A DNA stretch of 64,000 nucleotides from Campylorhamphus procurvoides. Taxonomy: Eukaryota; Chordata; Aves; Passeriformes; Dendrocolaptidae. This document shows positions 36,125-48,700 of this stretch, piece by piece. Below the pieces are notes generated by a model, which made no database searches, was not told the DNA's origin, and saw only the letters and a list, made by a program, of their open reading frames with translations. Within the stretch, counting starts at the first letter, position 1. Each line of letters begins with the position of its first letter. Location: contig WBMV01002681.1 of NCBI GenBank assembly GCA_013396655.1, positions 186,001 to 250,000 on the forward strand, given 5' to 3'. Both the position numbers and the translations under genes were made by a program.

Positions 36125-37870
36125 ACTTTTCACACAATATGAAACTGTAGCACCTGCAATATCCCGTGAAAAGTATTCACAGAGCTTGTGTGTACCTTGT
36201 ATGACGTGTCTTGAATGAAGGATGTGTACTCTGGGCTTGCCAACTACTACTTTATTTGATAACCTTTCGTTCTGGTATGGGAAGAATCCTTGAACTGTTA
36301 CTTCTATCCGTTTTCTGCTTGCCTCTCAGTGTTTTATTAGACCTATATTACTGCTTCTCCTAGCAGAACAGTCCTGATCTGACCAACCTTCTTCATATAG
36401 AAAGTATTTCACACCTTTCTCCTTCAATGAAATTTATTTAAACAATTCCAATACAGTCTCTTGTCTGTATCATATCACACGTGGATGGTCTAGCCTCAGG
36501 CTACTATGGGGTTTTCTTGGTGAATAAAGACTCAAACATTAACTGTAACAAGGTTTTCCCTCTGGTTTCAGCAAAGGTGAATGTTCCAGTCACAGAACAC
36601 ATGGATAGTCCTTTTCTTCCAGTGCTTCAATGGATATTTTTTAAACAAAGGATAGTATTATTTAAATATGCAAAGAAAAGCAGAAGTGCCTGAGATTACC
36701 TCTGTAGCCAAAAGTGTTTGGATTGGAAGTAAAAATCTTTAGACTGTCTGAGCTGCCTGAATTATCAGTTATTTCCTTTTGTCTGAAACTGGTGATAAGG
36801 CCTTCTTTCCTTTTCTATTTGAAAGGCCTTTACTTCATCCCACCACAGCATGAGGGGTAAGGAGCACAGGAAGAGAAATATGATATGGGACTGCAAGATC
36901 TAGCCTTTGCAATGACAAGTGAGACACAATTGCACAAATTTTATGTTTGGCCTGAAAAACTTTTGTTCAATTCACTTCCCTAAACATACATGGTGGACTT
37001 CATTTGAGAAAAAACAGGCTACCTGTAACATCTGTATGGGGCTTTTCTGATAAAGAAAACTTCTGTCTTTCTGGAGTGACAGCTAGTGACCTGACTAGGT
37101 ATCTTCAGGGCTTAGAAATACCACAATGCACATGTGTTTGGCAATTTTATTGCACATCTCATTTTTTTCATGGCTTGCAGATTTGTTTTAATTTACAGGT
37201 GTAGTACAGATCAGGTAGAAGACCCATTTTGGTACAATGGATATGCACAAAATCCCATTCCCTAAGAAAACAGTAGAAACAATAACATTTTTAACTTACT
37301 TACAATATCTCATTTGCTTTCAGCACTCGGGTCCATGTCTCACATTCCTTCTGTCTAAACTCTTGTGACTGTTTCCTCTAAGACCCTTTCTTCTTATTTC
37401 TTTTGATGATCTTAAGGCAGTCGTTCAACTCTGCATTAGAGTCAAGGATTTTACTTTGACTTTTACTAGGGTTAGACCTTCCAATGTCCTTGGATACTGT
37501 TTTCCGCCATTTCCAGGTATCTCTCTACATAAACTTTCACTTAACTTGCTGAATCCAGAAACATTATATAGATCAGTGATAGGCTATTAGTGAAAGCCTT
37601 GAAAACTTCCCATCTTTAAGATTTACCCAGAAACACATTTTACTAAAAATAGAGATTACAGGGGAGTCAAATGACTGCAAGTGAACAAAGACAAAATGCT
37701 ATCTAAGCAGTCCAGTAAGATATACAGACATCCTTTAGTACATGTTAGTTGCCAATGAAATATGAATCTGTTTCAAGATAAACTTTTATTTTGTGAGTTA
37801 ATTGGACCAGATTTAAGTTCTCTCACCAATTCTTCCTTTTCTGCTCATAAACTCCATGTAAGCAGTCATA
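36125..37870. other. Non-coding DNA, no gene seen
   Basis: Unique AT-rich sequence. Frames of 66-70 codons occur on the plus strand without motif or splice support. No repeat or RNA gene was recognised. Confidence 0.5.
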
Positions 37871-37874
37871 AAAT

Positions 37875-38112
37875 TGTGTGCGTTAGAAGGAACCTGTGTA
37901 AACTGTGTAGTCTAATCTCCTTCCAGTTAAGGTAGGCTATGGAGGGCCTGGGGCAGTCATGCTGGGTGTATCACCAAGGATGGACGCTTCACAGACTCTG
38001 TGCCCCACCACTTGTTGTGGGTTTTGTTTTTCCTATATCTAGTCACAATTTTCTGTGTTCCAACTTGTGCTTATTGCTTTTTGCCCTCATTCTCTGCCCC
38101 TCTGAAAGCTGC
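37875..38112 (-). mobile_element. CR1 LINE 3' fragment, antisense
   Basis: The plus strand shows TTAGAAGGAACCTGTGTAAA, GTCTAATCTCCTTCCAG, CACCAAGGATGGACGCTTCA, then GTGTTCCAACTTGTGCTTAT and TGCCCTCATTCTCTGCCCC. These correspond in order to antisense CR1 (GGAAGGGACCTC, GTCCAACCCCC, CCAAGGATGGAGACTCCACA, GTTTCAGTTTGTGCCCATTG, CTTGTCCTGTCACTGGGCAC). The copy is 5'-truncated and more diverged than the 18.8- and 27.9-kb copies. Confidence 0.75.
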
Positions 38113-38114
38113 AG

Positions 38115-40115
38115 TGTTCTGTAAGAGGCAGAACAATTTACTAGTCTGTATATCTGCGATTTTTACAAGGTTATAATTAGTACTGTAGCCTTGAATGCAG
38201 GTACAGAGTTTGAATGATCTCTTGTGTGATTAGAATTTCTACATCAACTTCCATTATCCTTTAAAATTAGGCTTTTGAGAGAATCACATGACTTGAACTT
38301 AAGAAATACAGACTTCTTCTTTGAATATTAATAAAGTCTTGCTCCTTGGATTGGTATTCTGTGTTCATTTACTTTCTTGGAAGTTTTTGAGGAGAGCTGC
38401 TGAGCAAGTTGAATAGATGGATAGACAAACAGCACTATTACATGTTTCATTTTTGGAAAACCAGACTAAAATACTAATTTTCCATTCAGAAGTATATGTC
38501 TTTAAACCATTTCCTAACAAAAAGAAACTAATGAATTCACTTTTTTTTTATTTTAAAGTGCAAAATTGGTATTAGATTTTGTAGGTTTTAAGGACACGTA
38601 ATAGAAAATTAAAGAGTTCCAGGAAAAGTTATGAATGCCTGAGTGGGTTGTCTCTCCTGTTAATCTGTTGGAATACCCCCAGCAAGGTCTTGTCCTGAGA
38701 CTACCACTGATCTCCCAAAGACCATCTGGGCATGACTTGGAAGCTACAGAGACTGAGGTTCTTTCTCAGTAGGCAGTTTTGAAAAGTAAAGGGAGGTTGA
38801 ATAGATATACACAGTCTATTCCATATTGTAGCCTTAATCAGAAAGAATTGTCATTTGCCTGTTAAATTTTATTTGTATGGAGTTTGACATCTTTTGCCAG
38901 ATGGAAGTAAAACAACTCAATTTATGTAATTTGTTATACACAATATATAATTTATTTCTGGTGGCTCTATTTTTGAGAGTCTCACAATTCCCAGTACAGA
39001 AGGAATGACTCAGTTTCTGATCTTGACAATTTATCTTTATTCCTTGTTGACTGCAGGTTATTACATGGTGGTGGTGTTCAATTTGCTCTTCTCACTTTGC
39101 CATAATTAAAAGTAGAATTTGTTTCTCAAAGGCCTTAAATCCTTCTTCTCAGCAGCTAATAGTTGCTAATTCATCACCTTTGCAAGAATAGGAAAAAGAC
39201 ATAGAATCACACTTGTGGAAATCACTGAACAGTTGTGAATAAAAAAAACAGGAACTGCCTTCCTAACTCTTACTCATTTGGCATCACAAATTCATTCAGG
39301 GATTGAGCAGATGTGTTGTGCATCTGAATGTCTAATCCTTGGAGATATGAAAACCTGTGTACCTGGGTACTATCTGTACCATTTAGGGCCAACTCTCTTC
39401 TTTTTGGACCTAAATTCCAGGCATTTCAGTTGGTTAAAATTATAATTACCTTTAAGCATTCTTCTTCTTATCTGTATGACAATAACGAGTCCGATAAATT
39501 AGGTGTCTAGATTCCCAGTGCACAGGTGTTTCAAACCAGTATCTAGGATAGTTGACTAGCTGACCAAGGAAGTACCTAAGATCAAAAGGAAAACAGAGCA
39601 AATTAATAGTTAGTATCTATTTCCTGAAGGTCAAACAATGCCTTTAAACTATTTCCAATGATATGAGCAGAGCTTACTTGAGTCTTTTGAATCCCTCCAG
39701 AGCAAAAATAGAGGGTAACAATGTTTGCTTTATATACATGGTTAGAACCGTACCAATATGCAGCAAATAATGTCAAATCCCAGGGAGAAGAACTACTTCC
39801 CTAGTGTTTCTGTTGGCAATGTTGAAGGGAGCATTTGTTACTGTATTTTTAGGGACGCTTGTCTTACTGGTCTCGTACTAAGAGAACCAGCTGGGTTATG
39901 TCCCTCAGGAGATTTAGGCATACCTGTGTGATAAAGATGTGTGACAGAGTGCAGCTAAGAGGGGCAACCAGGAGATACAGCAGTCTGTGCCAATTTGAGC
40001 AGAAGAAAGCACAGAAGGGCCCAGAAACCACAGAAGAACATATACACATACTCAGCAATGGTGATGACTTCTCATGGGACAGACACTAAAACATCTTCCT
40101 GTAGCACCAACTTAG
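38115..40115. other. Non-coding DNA, no gene seen
   Basis: Mostly unique sequence. A T-run lies at about 38541-38549. From about 39850 to 40115 the G+C rises and a 76-codon plus-strand frame rich in Arg is open (39859-40089). Because it lies just before a CR1-derived segment, it may belong to the same element, but I cannot match it to CR1 ORF1. Confidence 0.45.
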
Positions 40116-40529
40116 CCTGAGCTTCCAACAGAGGATACAGTGCTGCAGCTCCGTGGGTGCAGAGATGCCTCACTGGGGTGTCCTGGTTTCAGCATTTTCT
40201 TCCTAGTATTTCATGCACTGCTGTTTTTTTTATTTAATATGAGAATAATGTTGATAAAACACTGATGTTTCAGTTGTTGCTAAGCAGTATTTACAGTAAG
40301 TCAAGGAAATAGAGCTTTTCACCCCATCCCACCAATGAATAGGCTGAGTGGCACAGTAAATTGGGAGGGGACACAGCCAAGACAGAGGAGCCCAGATAAC
40401 CAAAGGAATAATCTGTACCATATGAACTCAGCATATGGACTAGGGGGAAAACTGGCTGGGGGCCACTGCTCAGGAACTGGCTGCACATTGGTGGACAGGG
40501 GGTAAGCAACTGCATTATTTGTTTTGTGT

Positions 40530-40633
40530 ATTCTTTCTTTCTTTCTTCTTCTTCTTCTTCTTCTTCTTCTTCTTCTTCTTCTTTCTTCTTCTTCTTCTTC
40601 TTTCTTCTTCTTCCTTCATCTTTCTTCTTCTTC
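40530..40633 (+). repeat. (TTC)n pyrimidine microsatellite inside the LTR
   Basis: About 100 bases of pure or nearly pure pyrimidine, mostly TTC with TTTC and TTCC variants. The complement is a GAA tract. In related LTRs this place holds a T/A-rich simple repeat, so the tract probably grew by slippage after insertion. It creates artificial Phe/Ser/Leu frames on the plus strand and a Lys/Glu frame on the minus strand. Long GAA/TTC tracts can form triplex DNA. Confidence 0.95.
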
Positions 40634-40672
40634 ACAACAACAACAGCAACAACATCAACAACACAACAACAA
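40634..40672 (+). repeat. (CAA)n microsatellite inside the LTR
   Basis: Units of CAA with CAG and CAT variants follow the TTC tract directly. The two together form a composite purine/pyrimidine switch within the LTR. Confidence 0.9.
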
Positions 40673-41479
40673 TTAATTTATTATTGTCATTCCTTCCTTC
40701 CCTTTCTATCCCATTAAACTCTCTTTATTTCAACCCATGAATTTTACCTTGCTCCCAATTCTCTTCCAATCCCACTGTGGGGGTGGGTGAGTAAGGTGCA
40801 GTGTGGTGTTTAATTGCCTGCCTGGCATGACATTATGCTGGGGCTGGAGGAGGTGGTGTCCTTAGCTGCAGGAGGTGTGCACTGATAGAGGATCTGCATC
40901 ACCAAGTAGAAGAGCTGCAGAAGGTCTACAGACTGCATAGCATCAGAGACAAGGAAAGGAATTTAATGAGATCTTCTCCAAGACCTTGTAGCTGCAAGAG
41001 CCTGAACTCCAACTGTATAAAAAGAGGGGGAGACCGAGCCTGTGATGTCAGAGATCTTCACAATGGTGAAGGCTGCAAGATGCCAATGTCTGGCATCTGG
41101 CAGACAACTCCTGCGCTGCCTGCAGTTCAACAACTACAGAATAAGGTTGGTATTCTGATTGCAGACAAGGGGTTGAGAGCTGTGCCTAGAGCAGAACCTG
41201 AGCTTGCTGAGCCTTAGCCTCAGCAGCACAAGAAACAATCAGTACAGTCAAACAGAAGAAATTACATTTAAAAATAAGAAAAACTCACTGTGGTCAGGGT
41301 AGTCAAACACTAGAAGAGGATGACCAGAAAGTTGGTGGAATATCTGTACCCAGAGATATTTTAAACTCCAGCTGAACACGATCCCAAGCAATCTGCTGTA
41401 GTTGACCTTGCTTTGAGCGGGGGTTCATAGTAGATGACTTTCTGAGGCCCCTTCTAACCTCAGCAATTCTGTTTCTCTT

Positions 41480-44400
41480 TATTGTACTGGAAGATCATGA
41501 AAACATATCAAAAGAGGATAAATTAGTCAGTGAGGAGCAATAAATTCTGAGCTTCTGGTACCCAGACTAGTTCATTAAGAGATAGTTGAGGTACATATGA
41601 CCTGTGTATTGCTGTGCAAGCATACTCATATATGGAAAACATCTACTTTTGGATCCAGATGGAGCATAAGGAAAGTCTAGTTGGGACAGTTCTAGCCATG
41701 AACAGATGTGTGATTCAAGAAACACATTTGAATGTTGCAAAAGAGAGCACCTAGGGCATTTAGTCACCACCTGATTTAGGGGCAAATCAGAACTTTTTGC
41801 ATTTTTTTTTTAAATTTCAGTTTCTGAATTTTCTGTATATGTGTACTTCAATTGCCCAGGATGTTCATCATTTTCCATTTTCAGACTTAACCATGCACAA
41901 CCAAGAGAGGAGTGAAAAAGTTCACATCCACCTCCGAAAGAAATTTTTCACTGTCTTTCTCTACATTCCCACCTCTGAGGCCATATAATTGCTGCTGCTC
42001 TGTGCCAGCAGCCCTCAATTCTTAATTTGAATATGTATGTAAAATGGATGACACTCATCTTCCCACAGTTGTGCAACTATTATAACTTCAAATAGCATTT
42101 TGCAGCTGGGTCACAGGGCTGAAATACTACATGTGATTACTTACTTCTTTATATGTGGTATCCTTCGGTTCTAGTGTGTGTCTGCTGTTCCTCAGTAGGG
42201 CAAATATTGACATACAGTACTTTGCTCCCCTTCAGCCCTCACACTTCCCTTTTAACCAGATGTAACAAACTCTTTCCTAACCTATTCTGTCTCTACTGCT
42301 ATGTATGTTGACACCAATGGACTCGTGAGTAAGTAGGCCTGTCAGCAGTGGATATTTTTCTCCTCCATTGTCACTGGAATAATGACATCTCTTGCTTTAT
42401 ATGGTTTTATGTACTACCACTCAATAATCCAATGCAGACCTCACTGTCTGACTGCAAGACACCAGTCTGTAATTCACCTAATAAGCCTAAACAAAGGAAA
42501 TCCCTTGAATTAAGGACTAGAATATGTCCTGTGTTCTCAGTATTATGCAGACTAGAGAGCAAAATTATTCTTCTCTTTAAAGTCAGAATCATTACCCATA
42601 CCTGCATGGCCAGATTCCTTTAAAATGTAGGAAACAACATTATACATAATTATTTTACAACAGCAAGATTTCATTTGCTATTTTAGATGTTTCCCTTGGT
42701 TTTCATTTTAAGAGAAGGAGAATATAAACTTGCTAGAACAAAACATGCTGAGGAGGATGGCTTTCAGCTGCCACATTCCTAGCTTAAGCCAAGTGCCTTG
42801 GAAATGCAGGTATGTTTACATCTGGGTTTTATTTCTGACCCACCTTTAATAAAGATGCAACAACGATAAAGCAAAACACAACACAACATGATAATATATG
42901 GCACATAATAAAGAACTTCCATAAGTACACAGGGGGTTCAATTTTGCTTTCACTCTTTCTCTGCAAAACTCCATTGTTCAAGACTAAACCTTTACAATTG
43001 TCAGAGTTCCTTGTGGTTCAAACAGAGACATTTTCCAGAATAATGAGGTCACTGGTTCCCGTTTGCCATTCCACAATATTCTGTTTATTCCTAGAATCCC
43101 TGTTCTTTCAGCAATAGCTGATGCTCTCTGTAGCTGTTACTCCTGTGGGAATTGAGACTTTAAACATTCATTAAAAAGTGAATTGCTATTGTTGACAAAA
43201 TACAGATGGCCAAGCATGAACTACTGACACCTATGAGAGCACTTCTAGTGCAGTACATGGTGGTGTGGCTGTGTGAGTGCTCTGGTTGCTTTTACCAAAC
43301 CAGTGTGTCCTTTTTTAACAGACTGGCCCTTCAGTGTGCTCATATTCCTTTGACTAAATATGGCACAAGCTGCTAAAGTTATTTTTTTTTAATAATGAAC
43401 CAAACTGATTTCTGCTTTTGAGAGTGAGAAAAGATATGCTCTTTCACAGCAAAACTATCAGTGGACAACATTTGTACAAGGCTCTGCTCTCAAAATAATT
43501 ACCCAGAGTCAAAGCTCTGCTTCTGGCTGCCGCAAACATAACACTCAATGACTCCCAGAGGCTGTGTCTAAAAGGCGGCGTGTGTGCCATAACCGTGTCC
43601 CCAGTCATCCAGGGGGGACCTGGCTGGGCCGGAAACTGGGCTGTGGGGGCGGAGGGTGGAAGGGAGTTAGAGTGAAGCCAGGGTGCAGCTGGGGAGCACA
43701 CACACACATGTAGGAGCTGGGAAGCATGCCTGGATTCCACAGGTTAGACACAGCCATAGCTTTAAATCAGCCATATATTTAAACAGGTTATTAAGCTGCA
43801 GCCGACAAACTTGGTCTCTGAAGACTACAGTTCGATGCTACACTAGGGTAGCATCTACAGTGCAGCATTACACTTGCATAATTACATGTACTGCACTACA
43901 GGTTAATATGTGGATAAAAGCTGAGGGAAGGCTCCAGCATTTAACATTTTCAGCTTTGGGAATAGCATGTGATAAGCTAAGACTGAGACAGTAAAATGAA
44001 CCTGGTTGAAGTGTTTTTACATATTTTTCAACACTTCTAGATAGATATTTTTGACAAATAGGTGGAAATTGCATTAGTTACATGAAACTTTAGGTTATTT
44101 GGGGCTTAAGGTGTTTTGTATTTTTACATCTTCTCATCACCAATAGAGCTGCTTTTTTTTTTTTCCTCATTCTTACATATATGAGTAGCATTTTTTCTTC
44201 CATTTTCTTTCTTTTGAGTTTTTTTGTCCTCTTTTCTCCCTCACGCTCTTTTTTTTTTTTTTTTAACTCTTTTGGTTCTTTTCTAGGTGTGGAGAATTGC
44301 AACTTGCCATTGTTTTCTCCAAATGGTATATCCCATCTATTGTGTTTGTGTGTGAATAAGAGAGAGAAGAGAACATACTGTGAGGCTGCCAGCAAAAATC

Positions 44401-45725
44401 AAAATTGGAGGAGACAGGAGAGCAGAGGGAGTAAGAGACTGTCTTATTGAACTTGGAGAGGAATGAGGCCCACCTGGGGCTGAACCAGCTATTGGGAAGA
44501 TTAAGGAAATAAAATAATTATGGAAAGTTAGTGCTGGAATTGTGAATGGGCCTGAGAGACCTGACTGAGGCTCAGGAACTGGGAGTGGTGGCTGCTTGAG
44601 CTGAATCAAATGCTCAGTCACTCAAAAATGGAACAAATAAGTGTAGAGTAGACAAGCTGAGAAATTGTACTTTTGTACTTTGACTTGACTTTTTTTAGCC
44701 TTATGAACTGAAAGACAATAACTCTTTTCTAAAGAATGGAATCTGAAGAATGTAAACCTAGGTCTATTTGGTGAGCATTTAAAGAGTACGATGACCAGAG
44801 CCAGAAATAAGAATACAGCCTGTAAGGAATAGTCCTCTAATCTCGACCTTTCAATTTGGACCAAGGCTGTAGGCACCAGTGCAGTGAAACACAAACAGGG
44901 TCAGCACAGTTAAAACAGACATAGCTGTGAGCTTAAGGTTCCTGCTTCTCCCTGGTTTTTCATAAAGAAGACTTAAGGTAATCTCTTTCTAACTGAGTGG
45001 GTATTGTCTGCCTCTGAAATTCATTATCCCAAAGCTAATGTTAAAATTTAAAGAACAGGATAGTAACTTGAAAATTCATTTTTTTGCATAATCATCCAAA
45101 TGACTAAGGTACATTGCAATGAGAATTTAATGCACTCTCTTTTACTCTGTGTTTTTATGTTGTTATTTCTTTGAACTTTCAAAAGGTAAAAAAAAGGATT
45201 TTAATAAATGAAAGTTTCTTCCAGCATGCACCTTTCTTTGAAATATAATCTGAACACTTTAGAAATTATCTAATTTGGCTTCCTAATACGCTTTTCATAA
45301 TATCAAACAGATTTATTTGGTAGGGTTTTTTTAATCTTAAATGAGCTGTGGCTAGAAGTTTAGAACCAGTTCCTCAGCTAGCATAAATTGTCACAGCCAT
45401 TTACTTCAACCCATCAAATTATAAGAACAATAGAAATAGACGAGCTTGAAAGGTGTAAAAACTCGGTGGACAAGTTGAAAATGAGATCATCAGCACAACT
45501 TTCATTATCATCTGTCTGGATTTATATATCAATTTGAATATATAAACATACTACTTATGCCTTGTTTTTCTTATTTCTTTGTAGATATCCCTTATTAGCT
45601 ATTTTTAACAGAATGACTGGACTTCTGATCTGATGCTGAATTGCAGCTCTTAGTTTTGTGACATATGAAAAGTTTGTAAATACAAGGGTATTTTAAGGCT
45701 GGTCTTATACAACAAATAATATGAT
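41480..45725. other. Non-coding DNA with T-rich tracts
   Basis: No gene was recognised. T-runs occur at 41802-41810, 43381-43390, 44153-44164 and 44249-44264, and 44153-44275 is T-rich throughout; its antisense frame is lysine-rich for that reason only. A short (CA)n lies at 43697-43709. The stretch 43540-43680 is richer in G+C, with several CpG, but is too short for a clear island. Confidence 0.5.
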
Positions 45726-45729
45726 GAAT

Positions 45730-45787
45730 GGATAGATAGATAGATAGATAGACAGATAGATAGATAGATAGATAGACAGATAGATAG
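45730..45787 (+). repeat. (GATA)n microsatellite with GACA interruptions
   Basis: Tandem GATA units run over about 58 bases, with two GACA units spaced about 24 bases apart. The even spacing suggests that an array already carrying one GACA was duplicated. GATA/GACA arrays are known in vertebrate genomes as Bkm-type repeats. This one is short and probably length-variable. Confidence 0.93.
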
Positions 45788-45789
45788 GA

Positions 45790-48700
45790 ACTTTCTTATG
45801 AAAGGGAAGCAAGTGATTTGTGTAATGGAAAATTCATGTGTTCTAAATGTCGTTGAATAGCATGAACACTTTATGACTGAGGGATTTGAGGAAGGATGGA
45901 GAAGGATGATAGTGATTTTTTCTTTTGCAAAGAAAGAGGAAAAAGACATAAAAAGAAAAATATCTTTTTTAATCACTGTATGCTACTTTTTTTCAAATCA
46001 GATGGTCCAGCTCGTGCTACCAATTTTTGTAGGGCATACTGTCCTTACAAGATGACTGCAGAAAGTATAGGATTTTTAAATGCTTGGAGCGGCCCACCAG
46101 ATATTAACTTAAGAATTATTGGTTGTGGGGAGAAATAGGCTGAAGGCATTTCCTGCTGTGAATGACACTTGGAAGTTCTCCTTTTGTGGCGCTGCAGAAA
46201 ACAATGGCAGAATTTATGCAGTATTCATAGACAGCAGATTTCCCCAGACACCAGAAATGCTATCAAATTAAAACTGCTCTTCAGTAGGTCTTCATATTTT
46301 GTTTTTATTGGCTGTATAACAATAACATAGTGTAAATGCAAAATGAATCGTATTTACTTGATTGTTGAAGCATAGATATTTTGAGACACCAAAGTGAGTT
46401 TTTTATAATTTTTTTTTTGATGGAGGTGGTACAGTCTTTCTAAATTACAGGTGATGGAAGAGCAATCAGGAACTATGGAGACTGCCTACTCTGAGATCCC
46501 AACCAAATCTCCATGTTTCTCTGATCTGACTCATGACTGGTTGCTATTAAACCTGTGTGTTCTCCTTCTTGAATGGATTCAGTTCTTTAAATCTTGTCAA
46601 ATGCTATTATACCCAGTAGACACAATATGAAAACCTCAGGTTATATGTTTGGGAAGAGCTATCTCTCAAGCCCTGTACGTTTGTTGATGATTCCATAGCA
46701 CTCAGTGTGAGTCCAGATTATATTTTTACTTACTGCAATATCTTTGATTTTCATGTATTTTGGCCCACCACCTCTGAAAGGAGTTTGATACTTGGCTGTC
46801 CTAACTGCCTTTCCACTTGGATAGACCTAAAAATGGACAAATATTGAGGTTTTCCCCATCTCCATGTAAACCCAGGCAATAGCATGTGAGTATCACCTGG
46901 GTGCTTACTTCTCTGTCAGCACAGGCAGAATTTGGCTCATAGCAATAAGAGGTTTTAATGGAGAACCATAGCAACCACCAACCAACTGCTATAAATGAGC
47001 AGGCGTGAAGGTTACTGTGCTGACTGTTCAAGTGGGAGCAGATTAATTGCTTATTGAAGAAGGCAGGAATAGGTTTTGAATCCTGCTCCCCTTTCTTTCA
47101 GCCTTAGGGAAAAGGCTGCTATGAGGTGCCTGTCACTTAAGGTGGGACATGCTGAGCACTCTGACTTATTATTCACATTTTCTTTTAAGACCACAGAAAT
47201 GGTTGCTTGGAAGTGTTTGAATGTTTGGATCTGAACGTATTTAAGACTGAAAATTGTGCTCCATTCTTGTGAAAGTGCTGAGAAGTGCTGTTATATGTTT
47301 GATTAATTATGATATCCCTGAATTTAAAATAAGTGGCAAAGGCAAATAAATGATCTTCATTTTCATCATAATCCATGGGATGGACTAAGCTCATGAACAA
47401 ATGGGTGCTGCATGCCTGGCTGTCTGCAGAAAAAAGGGGTTGGAAAAAGAATGACTTGATGATATAACAATTTCTTGAAGAACCAGGAATAAGTCAGTCC
47501 TCTTTTTCCTCCTATTTGAAGACTGAGGAAAGGAGGGATTGTCCTCCTTCTGTATGTCCAAAAATATTCATGTACACAAGATAAGAAATTCTACCCCATA
47601 ACTTTTACCTGACTCTAGCTAACAATGAAGCTTTACCTGACTTATGTTGATGAGAGTTGTGTACTGGATTTGGCAGAATCCCCATCTATCTGCATTATAG
47701 TACAAAGTTCCACTAAAGATAGAATAATTTTTTCACTAAGCCTAAGAAATATATGAATATATTGTCATCTTTAAATATTCTGTATGTACAAGGAATAAAA
47801 TGCTTAGCACTTAATTCAAGTTGGGTACATTACTGATTTTTGGTACCATCTAATTTATTTGCACAGGGAAATCAACCCCGCTTCTGTTGGTTTGTACCAG
47901 TCTGCATCACACTAAGCAGAGGAAGAAAGTAATTGGTAATGTTACTACTACTTCTAAGGAGTTGTTAGGATTCACTCGACTTTAGGAATCAGCATGGGTG
48001 TAGATTTGGTTGCTGATAAATTTGGAAATAAAGTATTTTTTTTTTAAAGTACATGGAGAAAAAAATACTTTCTAAATTCTATCATAACACTAGGGAAAAA
48101 ATACTCGTGATTAAAAAATGAAAATCAACACCTTGTGTACAAAATATATTGATTTTGACCAAATGGGGAAAAGCTTCTTTTATTGGATAGGTAAAAATAC
48201 AATATTATATTTGCAGGAGAGAAGGGGAAGAGGGAATGATTTACAATACGCAAATTTACTCTCTGTCTCCAGCTGTAAGTAGGATGTAATAACTCTTTAC
48301 AGTATGGAGTAGCTAGAGAGTATTTCATTGCAGGCCATTCTTACCAGTGACAAGAATGGACTGCATGGGATCCTTATCAAATGTCTCAAAATGTGATCAA
48401 GCCTACTCCATAAAATACTTAGATGTATTGGAGTTTGCCCAAGTACAAACCCCACCATGAGAATCAGCCATTTTCACTGGTTTAGGGAGTTTTTGTATCA
48501 GGACCTGACAGACCCTCAAATAGCACCTATTGTACTATTGGAAAGTGCAGGAGGAATGAATTCTGATGTACTGGATATTTATTTAAAGAATTAATGAGCT
48601 GACATATGTTTGTACTTACTGCTGATAATCTTCCTTTGGAAAACTCATCTAACTTCTTAACTGCACAAAATTGGCATCCTATGTAACCTAAATTGGATTT

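Larger units (their letters stand above)
40179..40832 (+). mobile_element. Solo LTR of an avian endogenous retrovirus
   Basis: It begins TGTCCTGGTTTCAGC and its last recognisable bases are ATGACA, so the ends pair as TGTC/GACA. Between them come the landmarks of a widespread avian LTR family in order: AATATGAGAATAATGTTGAT, TGATGTTTCAGTTGTTGCTA, GTCAAGGAAATAGAGC, GGGAGGGGACACAGCCAAG, a simple-repeat zone, CCATTAAACTCTCTTTATTT (polyadenylation region) and TCAACCCATGAATTTTACC, then a G-rich stretch. I see no gag, pol or env next to it and no second LTR, so it is a solo LTR left by recombination. The bases CTGGGG occur on both sides (40173-40178 and 40838-40843), a likely target duplication, although five bases (40833-40837) lie between the expected LTR end and the second copy. 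The exact retroviral class is not decided here. Confidence 0.85.
40120..41472 (+). mobile_element. CR1-derived LINE, sense, interrupted by an LTR
   Basis: Three parts support one old CR1 copy. Part one (40120-40178) runs up to the LTR and ends CACTGGGG. Part two (40838-41275) restarts with CTGGGGCTGGAGG and translates, with breaks, to a CR1 ORF1-like coiled stretch (ELQKVYRLHSIRDKER, then LQEPEL after a stop). Part three (41288-41472) is a clear CR1 3' end: GGTCAGGGTAGTCAAACACT, CCAGCTGAACACGATCCCAA, GTAGTTGACCTTGCTTTGAG, GAGGCCCCTTCTAACCTCAG, CAATTCTG. The reverse-transcriptase body is missing between parts two and three, so either it was deleted or two copies lie side by side. All frames are broken. 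Confidence 0.65.

Noticed and set aside
39195..39235. CATAGAATCACACTTGTGG, like the reversed end of a CR1
   Set aside because: The CR1 text that should follow is absent; the match is about ten bases only.
40291..40740. Frames rich in Lys/Glu (minus) and in Phe, Ser or Leu (plus)
   Set aside because: They are translations of the TTC tract inside the LTR, not proteins.
44090..44395. A lysine-rich 101-codon minus-strand frame
   Set aside because: It is the antisense of the T-rich tracts at 44153-44275.
46012..46138. Exon-like frame after TTTTTTTCAAATCAG, including YCPYKMTAESIGFLNAWSGP
   Set aside because: The acceptor-like site is ordinary, there is no donor because the frame simply stops, and the peptide is unfamiliar. 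It may instead be a small conserved non-coding block.
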